Part shown: piece by piece, positions 48,986 through 60,370 of the stretch
Numbering within the stretch: the first letter of the stretch is position 1
How the letters are laid out: the number at the start of each line of letters is the position of its first letter
Position numbers and translations under genes: made by a program
Notes under the pieces: generated by a model
Told to the model about the DNA's origin: nothing
Database searches by the model: none
What the model saw: the letters and a program-made list of their open reading frames with translations, nothing else
Source of the DNA: Rotaria sordida
Lineage: Eukaryota > Rotifera > Eurotatoria > Philodinida > Philodinidae
Reading direction: 5' to 3'
Length of the DNA stretch: 64,000 nucleotides
Assembly: GCA_905250125.1 (NCBI GenBank)
Contig: CAJNOL010000520.1
Span: forward strand, 47,568 to 111,567

Positions 48986-49720
48986 ATAAAACTGTGAGAT
49001 GGTTACTATCAATCTCAAGAAAAGTTTTTACATTCGTACTTATATTAGTTTCATTCGAATTCAACAAAACGCATTGCTTAATATACAATATTAGAAAAAA
49101 GTTTATTACCAACAAATATTTTCAATTTTACAAAAGAAAAATGTAAAAAACAGAGGTTTATATCGATGTAGAACTATTTGGGCTTGGTCTGTCACCACCT
49201 AGGTGCCGAAACAGTGATAAAAGAAATTTTAGTAAAAGTAACACATAACGATTATTTCTTTTGGAGGAAACAGTGAGATTAAATCTGTGCTATTCAAGCA
49301 CGTTATATCTCTATTTATATCTAATTGACATCTAAATTTGAGCAAATGTTGACCATACTTCGATAATTCTAAATGTCTTTGGAAGTTTTTCTGTATTCAT
49401 TCGAGAAAACTGAAAGAGAAAAACCCATATTAATTCATACTATTGAACATAAATTATTTTCTTTATTATTATTTAATTTTAAATCAATCAGCTTTTTGTT
49501 TCTATTTCAAAATAGGAAAATATCGATAAATCTGATTTTTATAATTTACCATTAAAAGATAATGATGATCATGCATTATGTTTTCCTTGTATTCTAACAC
49601 TTGTTTGTTAGTAACCATCTGATTCTCCTTGAAGAGAACATTAAAGTTATTCTCCTTATTCTCTATTTATAAAAGGTGTTAAAACTGAAAATCTTCCGTT
49701 ACATAGAACATGTTCAATTT

Positions 49721-49789
49721 GAGGTGTGGGTGTGGATGTTGGTAGTAGTTCTGCCATTCACTGACACCCACACCCACACCCCACCCTCC
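49721..49789. repeat. telomere-like hairpin 6
   Basis: The G-arm GAGGTGTGGGTGTGGATG is followed by a spacer of about 22 nt and the C-arm CACCCACACCCACACCCCAC. Confidence 0.75.
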
Positions 49790-50338
49790 AACAGAGATAA
49801 GAGACAGTAGATAGAAGAACATTCTGACAAAATTTGGAAAAGTTTGAAAATCGGATGTGGGTAGTTTGCTCATTTTACGGAACGAGTCACTTGGACGACA
49901 CTCTAGAAAAAAAAATTTTTTTACCATTGTATCAGAGCTCAGCTTGGATATACAGATAATGTACTTGATTTGTCTGTTGAATAGATTAATTTTGTCCGAT
50001 ATCAATTTTTTAAGTGACATCATGATTTTCAGACTAATTTTTGGGAGACTAATTTTTCCAGTTTCTTTAATCTGTCAAAACTGGACAAATCTCTAGGCAA
50101 CGGGAGGAGACTCAAAAAGTGTAATTTTTATCTGAACGTCCTTTACCGATGACTCTTTATATATATATAGACATACGTTGCACTTGAGTATTTGACACAA
50201 TCATTCGTTTTTTTTTTCATTAATCGTAATACAAGCGTTGATATACTCATTAGTTTTCGTATCCATTTTTCTTTTATGTGGTAAGATAAAGAAATTTATA
50301 TATGATTTTTTTTTTAATTAGATTCTTTTACTTTGTTT

Positions 50339-50568
50339 AGTACCAGCAATATCAATAGAAGATGTTAAACCTGTTTCAAAAGTTTCAAGACAAAATTTTG
50401 TTGCATTACCGAGTTATTCAAAATTATTAACACTTTTGAAAAATCGAGAAACAAAATTTTATGAAAATGATGATGACATCTCACGCGAAATAAAACAATT
50501 AACATCAGTAAATCGACGATTTTTTCTTTTTCTTGTTCAACGTACTACTCGTCGAAATCGACCATAGT
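50339..50568 (+). other. orphan exon of a possible small secreted protein
   Basis: After the acceptor CTTTGTTTAG an open frame runs 76 codons to a TAG, starting PAISIEDVKPVSKVSRQNF. Just upstream, joined in phase through the donor TGTG|GTAAGA, lies a hydrophobic stretch ending VSIFLLCV that looks like a signal peptide. No in-frame ATG precedes it before a TGA; a run of ten T lies there, so an indel or a missing first exon is possible. The family was not recognised. Confidence 0.3.
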
Positions 50569-50999
50569 ATACCTATGGATGAAAATCTCATTGGGATACA
50601 TTTTTTGGATAAAAATAAATAATTCTATTATATAATATATTTGATATTCTAGTTCGCATCTATTCATGCAAACAATATATTGGACATGAACTAGTTTTAT
50701 TCAAATCTATCATTTCAAAAGGAATTTATTGTTTTTATTCTTTTTAATTTTTGATTTTTTTCTTTCTTGCTTTTTAAATATTTGCATTTGAAAAGAAAAA
50801 TGAAAGCTTCAAGAAGGTTTTGAATAACAATGATCAACAATTGTAATAATTGCATACGACGAAGTATGCTATTTCTCATTCAACACAAAAGGACTTCTCT
50901 CCACACAATAAACATGAAATCTGTGTTCTCTTGAAAAAAAAATCCTTCGCGTTTAATATCGTATTTGAATTAGTCTAGAAAACGAAATAAGAATTATTC

Positions 51000-51391
51000 A
51001 TTATAGAATAAATAATTTTAACATACTGTTCGATTTAATCTAAAAGAAATGACAACATTTATTTTTAAAATAAATACTTACTGTATAATTTGTTATTTCA
51101 TTTAATCTAAATCAGAAAAATCATGTTATTTTTTGTATTCATATAGTATCGAATAACATATTGAATTGTAAGTAATTATTTATTTAAAAATAAATACTTG
51201 GTATTTAATCTGTTATTCTATTCAATCTAAATAAGAAAAATAAAATCATTTAGTGAAAGAAAACTTACCAATCTATTTGTTGGTGAATTTAAAACAAAAA
51301 AGTTACACTCGAGCACGCGACTGTCATTTACGTGCATGGTATACGATCGTTTGTTATCGGACATTTTGAATCTGGATGGGTTTCTAATGCC
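51000..51391 (-). other. small exon followed by micro-exon-like repeats
   Basis: On the minus strand, acceptor TTTACAG (exon from 51391) and donor GATTG|GTAAGT bound an exon whose ATG at 51364 opens a 32-codon frame (MSDNKRSYTMHVNDSRV...) ending exactly on a codon boundary. Downstream lie three related pieces of about 25-29 nt, each preceded by TTTAG or TTTTAG and starting ATTRAAT (about 51200-51226, 51082-51106, 51014-51039); the middle one ends in GTAAGT. These small pieces contain stops in the frame of the first exon, so coding through them is not supported. The layout resembles the larger array at 60.4-61.7 kb. Confidence 0.35.
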
Positions 51392-52587
51392 CTGTAAAGT
51401 GAAAAATAAAATTTTCACCTTCAAAAAGAATATTTTCGAGTCTTGACACATAAAAAAAGTTTGGATACCTTCTATATAGAACTACTAATAAATTTTGTAT
51501 GTACTACAGAATATTTCGATTGGTGGTGGGGATGTATGTGAACAAGAATTATTGTATTTTTCTATTACTACTCTTTATTTGCTTTAATTTATATTTCAAT
51601 CTAACAAATAAGAATAAAACGAGTGTTGAATAATCAGATACTGAGGATAATGATATATCATCCGTATGAGAGAGTTTCACCTTTAATGGAATAATGTACT
51701 TTGCTAATATTTAAGAGACTTTTTTTGTATAGAATTTTATTTCGTTTGAGAAGGTAAAATAGCTGAAATGCTTTTTAATCTACCAATGTCTGCTATATGA
51801 AGATGCAATTAATGATAAGAATAATATGTTAGATGAATATTATATATCGGATGTTTTCAACATCGACAATGATGATAATGTTAATAATAAAATATTTGAC
51901 TTTCTTGATCAAAGACAACTGTGATCACTTTTTTGACATATGATATTGGTGTTTCTATTTTTCTTCATATCCATGCATTGCTAGCCTTACCAAGGACCTA
52001 ATCGATAGGTTATAATTGTTCTCTTTCTTTTTCTGCAATGACCTCAGACAAGAAAATAGTTATGTCTTTTTTTTGTCTACATATGATGGATAAAAAAGGC
52101 AAAGAATTCATCGTCATCTTTCGAATGATTGCAATTATAGGTTATTTTCTTTTATTTTCTCTCTCTCTCTTTCCACTCTTTGTTTAAATATAAGAATTGA
52201 GCGAGATCAATGAGAACGTTTCACATTGGCACTCACTTATTCTGTGTTGCAGAGTTGAACATACTGAAATATCATGTAGTCAAGAAATAATCTAGATCTA
52301 AGACAGGGAACCACATTTAGGTATGAAGAATGCAATGATGGAATTTATTGATTATAGAAAACTAAAGAGCACCTGGAACTGTATCGAATTGATTTTAAAA
52401 ATAAAATTTGCATCAATTTATCTTAAAACATGTTAAGAGCTACAATCTTTATAAATACCATACATATTTCTCAAGGATTATCACCGTATATGGACCCTTA
52501 GGAGATCGAAAATTGAAGAAAACTTGATTTCTTATATACGATTCGATACATTGCAAATAGCTTTACAAAACCACATATATGGTATTT

Positions 52588-52638
52588 CGAGGATGTGAGT
52601 GATTTTTTCACAAACACCTACGCTCATATCCACACCCA
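52588..52638. repeat. telomere-like hairpin 7 (diverged)
   Basis: The G-arm GAGGATGTGAGTG faces the C-arm CACCTACGCTCATATCCACA plus CCC across about 10 nt. It is the most eroded of the eight. Confidence 0.5.
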
Positions 52639-53184
52639 TTGATTTCAATCAATCAATTATGGTGTATTGCTACAGAAATCTGATTTTTCAGTAACTCATC
52701 TGATCTGCCTGTCTAATATTCCTCTTGTGGATGAGGATATTGAGATGCCGAAGTACTTCATGTTATACAGCATGTCATGTTTCACAAGTGATGCACGACG
52801 TGAGAATGAGCATAGGCAATAGAATGAATATCTGGGAGTAGACCTGTTTTGGTACTTGGAAGCTAGATCTCTGTATGGTTATGACCGTGATTGTGGAAGA
52901 GAATCCATAAGCCATGGGTCAATCGATAGTGCTCGTCCAATTCTAGTGAACAAAGTGGATTCTGAATGAGACATTGTGAAGCAGGTATATCTTAGGCGAA
53001 GCTGTATAAGTGTTATTCGGAAAAGTGACTCTACGATGATGTTTTTTTATTATTAGTTTTTAAGAAATTCTGTGAATGCAACATTTTCCAATTGTTAACA
53101 TTCTATAATATACTCGATTCTTTGAAAGACAGAACTGATTGAACCAACAGTAGTCAAAAACTTGAGACTACCGACAGGAACTGT

Positions 53185-53237
53185 GAGGGTGTGGGTGTGG
53201 ATGGAGAATAGACACATCTACACCCACGCCCACACTC
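53185..53237. repeat. telomere-like hairpin 8
   Basis: The G-arm GAGGGTGTGGGTGTGGATG is followed by a spacer of about 12 nt and the C-arm CATCTACACCCACGCCCACA. Confidence 0.75.
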
Positions 53238-53484
53238 TTCGCAGTTCGCGGAAACGTATCTTCGCTATTAGAAATTTATCACGAAAAAAGTTTCGCTGAT
53301 TTTAATTTCCGCTCAGTTACTATTTTGCTGATTTTATCTTTCGCTAATCTAACTTTCGCTTTAAGTTTTTTTTGCTGAAAACTTTTCGCCAAAAGTTCGT
53401 TCGCTGATCCGCAACCTTCCCCTAACTTATTTTTAAATAAAAACAATTTTATTACTATTCTAGTAAAACTTTTTTTTTATTTAG

Positions 53485-53699
53485 AATTATTTGATGAAGC
53501 TCGTTTGGCTAAATATAGAGCTTTTTGTCCTTATTCACATTTTCGATATGAACTGAAAATATTTTCATGATATTTTTTTTTTCATATTACCTGAATAGAA
53601 TAGAAGCAGCTTTCTTAACATCAATTAGCTGAATTTGGTCTAGATTTAGATGTTTATCTCATCAATCCAAAAAGTGAATCAGAGATATATAAACTCTAG
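53485..53699 (+). pseudogene. CDA: cytidine deaminase fragment
   Basis: After an acceptor-like TTTATTTAG, the frame reads LFDEARLAKYRAFCPYSHF. It carries CPYSHF, the N-terminal signature of tetrameric cytidine deaminases. About 80 bases on, a second frame reads EFGLDLDVYLINPK and ends SEIYKL-stop, matching the C-terminal part that follows the zinc-binding cysteines in this family. The whole catalytic middle (the C/HAE and PCxxC zinc motifs) is missing and stops lie between the pieces. This is a deleted remnant of a pyrimidine-salvage gene, unless the missing exons lie elsewhere. Confidence 0.6.
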
Positions 53700-55154
53700 T
53701 CATGATGATATAGAATGATTGTTCTTTGTTTTAATACAGCTAAATCTGATTATACATATCATTCAGTAATAATATGTTCGAAGATAACAAAGATGAAATT
53801 ATAAAATTTCAAGATTCATACATTTTATATAGAGAATGAATCCCTATGAAAATGGTGTTAGTGTATATATCATGGACTGAACAGAAGAGTAGTACTCACA
53901 CTCTAAAAATATGCATTAAAACTGCTACCAATAGATTAAAAGCTATTTATAGAAATTAATTAATCTTTATTTAAACAAATACATGTTATACGATCATTTT
54001 TCATTTTTTGAGTCAAAGAAAAAAATATAGAATTCTTTCGTTCTTTATCGAAATAAATGTAATATATAATTCATACATTTTTTTCGTTTCTTTTATTTAT
54101 TCTAATTTTGTCTCGATTGTAAACATTTTTATTTTATTAGTATAAATTGCGTATTTATTTCAGACATTTTGAATGTTGAAAAATTTTCTTTAAGTGCATG
54201 ACAAACAATAGCAAAGTATATGAAGAAGAAAAACAATAAAGAAATGTACAAAAAAGAAAGAAAGAAAGAACATTCATGTTATCTAACATCACATGGTTTG
54301 AGTTTTTTTTTAAAGCAACAGAATTCATACTATGACGAAGGTATGATTAGATTTACTACAGATTACTGCTCTATGAGTGTCTCAAAACGAATGAATATTT
54401 CTGTTAATTTTTGTTCATTTATTGAACATATATTGAAAAAAATTACCGAGAAAGATTTCAACAAAATAGAATGAATACTTTTCGAATATATCTGAAAATT
54501 AGATTGACACACATGTTCGCTTGAAATTTTGCTTTTTCATACGTTGATTTATTATTTCTATTTCAATCTGCTTTATTAAAATAAAAAAGTTGGTTGCCAC
54601 TATCGTCAAGGACAGCAACGCCATCACAACAAGAAAAATGCACAATCAAATACTTGAAAAGTGATGAGTAAATAGCAAGAGTACCATGAGATGGTAGAAA
54701 GAAAAAAAACAGCATTCCTTCATTGCATCCATGATAGTGTGTTGATGTGATTTGAAGGCTTTCTCTTTCCCTTAATTCTTTCTTTGCTGGTCTTTTTTCC
54801 AGCAGCATCATCGTTGTAACATAAAACAAATAGAAACATCTTGTTGTTTTAAGAATGAGCAAAATCTATTCGTCGTTTCTTCGATATGAAAAAGTATGAA
54901 AGTAAAGCATACCTCATTTTATTATTTTGTTCTCTACGTTTGACTCCACGGTAAGAAAAAAAATTGCGCTTTAAAAACAAAGATCGAAACTGTATTGTTA
55001 AAAAGAAATACTATCAATGTAGAATATTCTATTCAAATATGAAATATTGAGTCAATAATAAGAGTTCTCCACTATCTATACGAAATACACGACTTTTAAG
55101 GAAAAAAAAATCAATGGAATTTCTTTATATTGATTTATAGATTGCATAATTACA
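53700..55154. other. intergenic upstream of the ART-LRR gene
   Basis: AT-rich; no gene could be supported. A 99-codon minus-strand frame at 54563-54862 lacks recognisable domains. Confidence 0.5.
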
Positions 55155-57902
55155 ATGGCTGATAAGTCGCGTGATACCTATCGTTTCTCCGACATAGATG
55201 GAGAACCTATGAGAAGGCTACCACCCTTGAGAGGCTTCGAGAATATGCCACTCGTGTCTCTCGAAGAAACAACACAATCCCTTATACCACATGTTCCAGA
55301 AATTGAGCATATGGTGTATATCGTACAAGGAAACAATATAAAACCACAAGATGATTTAACCGTTGATGAATCATCATCTATCGCATTATACTCCATGGAA
55401 TGGACCCCACGAAAAAATTCATTCTACATCTTTTTGAATGAAACACTACGAAATGCAAATCGAGAAGAAATGCTTCCTCCATGGTTCAAATTTTTAAAAC
55501 TCTTTCTAACAGCTCTCTCGAAACTTCCACCGACTGGTCTTCGAACCATCTATCGAGGAGTCAAGTTAGATTTACGACAGAAGTATAAAGAAGGAATGCG
55601 AATTGTTTGGTGGGGTTTTTCTTCGTGCACAACAACTGTTGGAGTTCTCGAAAATGATGCCTTTTTCGGGAAGAGTGGTACACGAACTTTATTCGCGATT
55701 GAATGTGACACTGGAAAAAATATTCGTCACTATTCATTTTATGAAAAGGAAGATGAAATACTCCTTCTTCCTGGTCGAGAATTCGAAATTGTTTCATCAA
55801 TGGACATGGGACATCAAATGAGCATGATTCAACTGAAGGAAGTCGAGCCACGATTTCCAAATATCGCATCGCTTACATTGTCAAAATCTCCAAAGCCTAT
55901 CGTTGCTAAAACTACTGATCGAAATCCGAAGCCTGCAGCAGTACCAAAGGCAGCTTCTCAACCCAAACCACCCGTAGAACCAGTGAAAATTTCTTACGAG
56001 TTAAAGAATATTACCGATGCTGATATTAAACGTATAATCCAAGAAGCAATTGTACAACAACAATGTACGGAACTGAACTTATCCAACAACAAATTTACAC
56101 ATGAAGGTGCTGCAATACTAGCCAAAGAATTACGAAATAATACGGTAATAAACTTTTTATTATCTATCTATTGTCAGAGGTATCCTGAAGAGATTTCAAT
56201 CTCATTTAGAAAAAAAAATGAATAATAAATATGTAATAGCTAAATAGAATATTTATGTTATCTGAAGTTCTAGTGAGAAATTCATTCGCAAATAGTTTAT
56301 TTTAAATAGACATATTTAATATAAACAAAGAAAAAAAATATAATTTTCAACTGCATTCAATGTGATATAATTTCTAAATTTTCTATCGACAAATTTCACG
56401 AAAAAAAATTCATCCAGAATTTATAAAAAAAATTTTACATGTATATTTTTTTACCATGAGATACGACCGCTGATATAATACATAAAAAAAATAATATTAA
56501 ATGATAAATCAATACGTAAATAATCAATAATTTTCAGGTACCAACAGAGATGTCCATCGCGACTGAAAACCTGCCGCTGTCGTGCCGCTGTATTATATAA
56601 AATACATGTTGTCGCGGTGCTTCTGCATCTCAACATACTAAAAATATTGCCGTTGTTGCAGCGATATTTGAAGAAAAGGTTACAGCACCGCTACTACCAT
56701 TACATGAAGAAAAAATGCCATTTGTCGGTCTACAATAGTCATGCAGTCTGGTTTTCACTCGAAATCAATGAGGAATAACGGTTTAGATGCTATAGTAACA
56801 AATAACTTCTCAGCATATATAGAACAAGTATAGCTTTTGAGATCACATTGTCTATTTAAGTTCTTCATGAGACAACGAAAGAATCTTCATATTGTAATCA
56901 GTATATTTCTCGTACCAACGTAATTAACTTAGATAAATTTAAAGCTTTTATTAGTCTCCGCACTTTAAAATCACCGTAAAATGCAACATTTAGAAAAAGA
57001 ATTTAATTTGTCTACTTTATGTGAAAGACTAGTTTAATTTCAGCTGTGTAGCTGGAAATTTTTTAGAATTATACAGTAAATTTCTGCAAAAAAATCGTGC
57101 CGCGCCGCTGCCACGGTGGCTAAAAAAACGAGAAGCCGCTGCCGCCGCCGCCAACCACGGCAGCGGCGCGATGGACATCTCTGGGTGCCATACATATTAA
57201 AACTCTAAATTGTCAAAATACCCGCCCACTCCATCCCTACTCGACACTTATAGAGTTTTTTTTGGAACAATGCTTCTTTTGTTCCTTTGTTTTCACAATT
57301 CCATTATAATATTCCATGACCAATCATATAACAATTTATATAGAGGGCGCTACATGACACATATGTCATATATATAAAATAAATATACTGTTTATGTACA
57401 CAGACGGAACAGGAAAAAATTTTTCCATACGCCACATTCCATTAAAACACGACACGATGAATCATACTTTTTTACTTTAGGCCCCGAACAGAGTGGAAAA
57501 AATAAAACGAATTAAGCAACGTGATTGGTCTATTTCGATTTAAATCATCTTTTTGAGACGATTTATTCGCTAATTCAGTTTTAATTCACTTTGAATTAGT
57601 CGGTCTGTTCGGAGCCATATTCTTTTCATGTAGACACTCACAAATCTCATACTTGGCGATTGGACAGGAGGAAATCAGATCGGAGCTGTCGGAGCACAAC
57701 ATCTCGCTGATGCACTACGAAACAANNNNNNNNNNACAACGCGGTGACCCTCATTCTCTCTTCAGCTCTCTCTCATACCCATTCCCACTTTTTCACACAG
57801 ACACTCACCACACTAGATCTCGGAAACAATCAAATCGGAAAGGAACTGATGGCTCGTTTGGATGAATTGATAAAACGAAATAATCAAAGAAAGAAATACT
57901 GA
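55155..57902 (+). CDS. mono(ADP-ribosyl)transferase with leucine-rich repeats (ART-LRR)
   Basis: Exons: 55155-56144, 57634 to about 57725 (running into the N gap), and 57801-57902. All junctions are phase 0. The N-terminal 250 or so residues carry an arginine-type ART fold of the R-S-E class: TIYRGVK (R), WWGFSSCT (S-T-S segment) and EKEDEILLLPG with the E-x-E catalytic pair. Such enzymes move ADP-ribose from NAD+ to protein side chains. A proline/lysine linker (residues about 255-280) leads to leucine-rich repeats: TELNLSNNKFTHEGA in exon 1, LILGDWTGGNQIGAVGAQHL in exon 2, and TTLDLGNNQIGKELMARL in exon 3, ending QRKKY-stop. Every LRR exon begins ACACTCAC, so the gene probably grew by exon duplication. 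No signal peptide is seen. Intron 1 (1489 bp) is inflated by two MITEs, and the gap may hide further repeats. ART-LRR fusions are abundant in bdelloids. Confidence 0.88.
56545..57183. mobile_element. hAT-like non-autonomous element (MITE)
   Basis: The terminal inverted repeats CAGAGATGTCCATCGCG are a perfect 17-bp match at both ends. They are flanked by near-identical 8-bp sequences GGTACCAA and GGTGCCAT, fitting the 8-bp target duplication and CAGAG ends of hAT elements. The ends are GC-rich (repeated GCCGCTGCC) and the core is AT-rich and non-coding. It is inserted in intron 1 of the ART-LRR gene. Confidence 0.8.
57480..57616. mobile_element. 137-bp inverted-repeat MITE
   Basis: The ends GGCCCCGAACAGA and, inverted, GGCTCCGAACAGA form a 13-bp TIR with one mismatch. 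Non-coding. It ends 17 bases before exon 2 of the ART-LRR gene, so its insertion sits next to the splice acceptor tract. Superfamily not assigned. Confidence 0.65.
57726..57735. other. assembly gap (10 N) inside an LRR exon
   Basis: The gap begins directly after CGAAACAA, where an asparagine-rich end of an LRR unit would be, and precedes ACAACGCG|GTGACC. Collapsed near-identical LRR exons are a likely cause. Confidence 0.95.
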
Positions 57903-59391
57903 ACATTGATTTGGACTAATGACTTATTGAAGAATTATAATTGCGAATTGAGTGTGTAATTTTTTTCGGATTGTTTTTATATTTTAAAAAAATAATAAAG
58001 TGTATTGATTTTGGACAAAGTTGAATATGAATGACATCTCGGATCTGGTTTTGTTTAGTGTTTGTGTGAATATGAATTCAGTGAAGATTGCAATTTTGTT
58101 TATTGTTGCATATGAGTGTGCTTTAGTTTTTGGAGAAGTTATGAATATTATTCAATGTGGATAATATCTTGTTTATATAGACTCAGAAAATTGAGAAAAT
58201 GACTATTAAATTAATATTCTCTCTTATGTACTCTAAATAAGTTTAGTGCTCTTTTGCAGATGTATATTGTTTAGTTGAAGGTCAATGAGGTCTTTTTTTT
58301 ACAAATAAACCAGTTTGAAGTTTCGATTGATCTAGTAGAGATTCACAGGAACGAATTTATAGAATTCCACCCTGGAAAGTACAACTTCTATTATATATAT
58401 GAGAAGTAATAAATTTTCACTCGTTTTCAGGGTAGAGATCAGGGGAAGTTAATATAGGTGATGCGATAACTAATACGAATATTATTTTTAGAAGCTGTTA
58501 TATCAGATATAGGTTAATCACTGAGAAGGATAAATAATAGTTCACAAAAAATTGAAGATTTCTTTTCTATGTTTTCTGATTTTAAAGCATTATCTAACAT
58601 ACTTGTTAAAAAAGTAGCACTGGATATTTTGTTGTTTTGAAAGATTAACAACGTGACTTCTGATACATCCTTCATTGTTTTCTCTGATGTACTTTTACTA
58701 GGATCTAAGTTCTTATATAAAATTCAATAATACTAGCTGAAAGCGGATATTATTCACTTTAAAAAGGATATACATTTTTAATATTGATGGTTTTCAAAAT
58801 ATATATTACAACTGACATAACGAATGAACTGTTAAATTGAACAGTGCAAATGAATTTCAGAAACAAATGTTCAGATACATAAAATAATGCCGTTGTTCTC
58901 TTTATGATGTTTTTACTTCTTGCTTAGAAAAGTTCAAATCTGTACTTTCTTCCATATTTTGCTTTCTTTATTATTACGATTCATTTTCCACGTTTTCTCT
59001 CTCTAAATAGTATATGCATCTCTCTAATGCTCATATATGAATTATCAATCGATAAATTCTTCTATCTATATGGGTTATGAGTATTCGATGTTGATGATTT
59101 TTCAAAATCAATGAATTCGAAATCCGATACCACACTTCTCTAGATGAAAACTATAGTCTCTTTAAAAATTTCGTGTGTATGACTGTTTCTTGAATAACTC
59201 AAGAACGGAAACAGCTAGAGACCTACAGTTTTCACCAATCGAAGAAAGAGACACATGGATATGTTCTTCTTTGTTACTGTACAAGACGAATCCATTTTGA
59301 ATTCAATCATTTCTTCAAAACATTGAAAAATATGCGTGATAATAGTCTATTATTTTTGATGAGATTTTGGTTTTAATATGTGATCTGGATA
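57903..59391. other. intergenic
   Basis: AT-rich sequence between the ART-LRR gene and the composite element. I see no gene and no clear repeat. Confidence 0.5.
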
Positions 59392-59591
59392 TACTGTAAA
59401 AAAAATCCGTAGAATAATAAACCCAAAAAGGGTTGATGAAAGTGTAACGTATAATAAACTCTTTTTACCGTATGTAAAATTTTCCTAAACTCTTTCTAAT
59501 GGTTTAATAAAGGGTTTAGGAAATAAATATGAATTTCATTTACCATAGAGAGCGATTTTCATGCTTATCGATTTAGCGTGGTAGCGTTCCG

Positions 59592-59847
59592 CTTCATATA
59601 ACAACAATGTAGTTAAAGATCTCTTGGTATCGTGGCTTACAACCGTCGATGTTCTTATAAAGAACAGCAAATTGGATCTGATTCGAATGAAGCTCCACAG
59701 AAATGATTCGTTTGCCAAATTTGACAAACGAATCATTTCTGTGGAGCTTCATTCGAATCAGCTCCAATTCGCTTTTCTTTATAAGAACATCGACGGTTGT
59801 AAGCCACGATCCCGAAAGTTCTTTATGTACGTTGTTGTTATGCGAAG
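59592..59847. repeat. long palindrome 1
   Basis: Arms 59592-59713 and 59724-59847 are reverse complements with a loop of 10 nt. The inner 40 bases are near-perfect and the outer parts drift. Both arms can be read as the same peptide (NESFLWSFIRI) from opposite strands, which is only a consequence of the palindrome. Confidence 0.85.
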
Positions 59848-59903
59848 AAAGACGTCGTCAAATGATATCACGAATCGCTCTTCAACGCTGCTTTCCATAC
59901 TTA

Positions 59904-60370
59904 CAATGGAACCGTCTGTATTGTTAATCGAGTTGATCGACCATGTTCGGGTCAAATGAAAGGTCTCACAGCCAAACTAACAAATTTAAAATATTACGTC
60001 CCCATAGCGTACCTAGAGCAAGTTACATAAATTTCAAGGTATGTGAAATTTAGGTATAAAAATGAATCAGTAAAGGCTTTCTCCACTATTGTAAGAACAA
60101 AACATGCTGTTGTTCGGGCCAATCAGGGGCTTGGAGGAGCTCTCTTTCATATGGTCCGAACAACAGCATGTTTTGTCCTTAAAATGGTGGAGAAAGCCTT
60201 TACTGATTCCTTTTTATATCTAAATTCCACATACCTTGAAATTTATGTGACTTGCGCTAGGTACGCTATGGTGACGTAATATTTTAAATTTGTTAGTTTG
60301 GCGGTGAGACCTTTCATTTGACCCGAACATGGTCGATCAACTCGATTAACAATACAGACGGTTCCATTGT
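59904..60370. repeat. long palindrome 2
   Basis: Arms 59904-60120 (217 nt) and 60153-60370 (218 nt) are reverse complements at well over 90% by eye, with a 32-nt loop. The right arm, read on the minus strand, is the last exon of the micro-exon-like array; the left arm is an inverted second copy of it. Confidence 0.88.

Larger units (their letters stand above)
46775..50159. other. intergenic with telomere-like hairpins 5 and 6
   Basis: AT-rich sequence upstream of HDHD5. No gene is supported. It contains hairpins at 48920-48985 and 49721-49789, about 0.8 kb apart. Minus-strand frames across 49679-50023 cross hairpin 6 and are not supported as genes. Confidence 0.55.

Noticed and set aside
54563..54862. 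A 99-codon minus-strand frame
   Set aside because: The tail looks mildly coding (CCDGVAVLDDSGNQ) but no exon partners or family were found.
59536..60279. Several similar open frames on both strands
   Set aside because: They are mirror copies created by the two palindromes; only the terminal exon on the minus strand has splice support.
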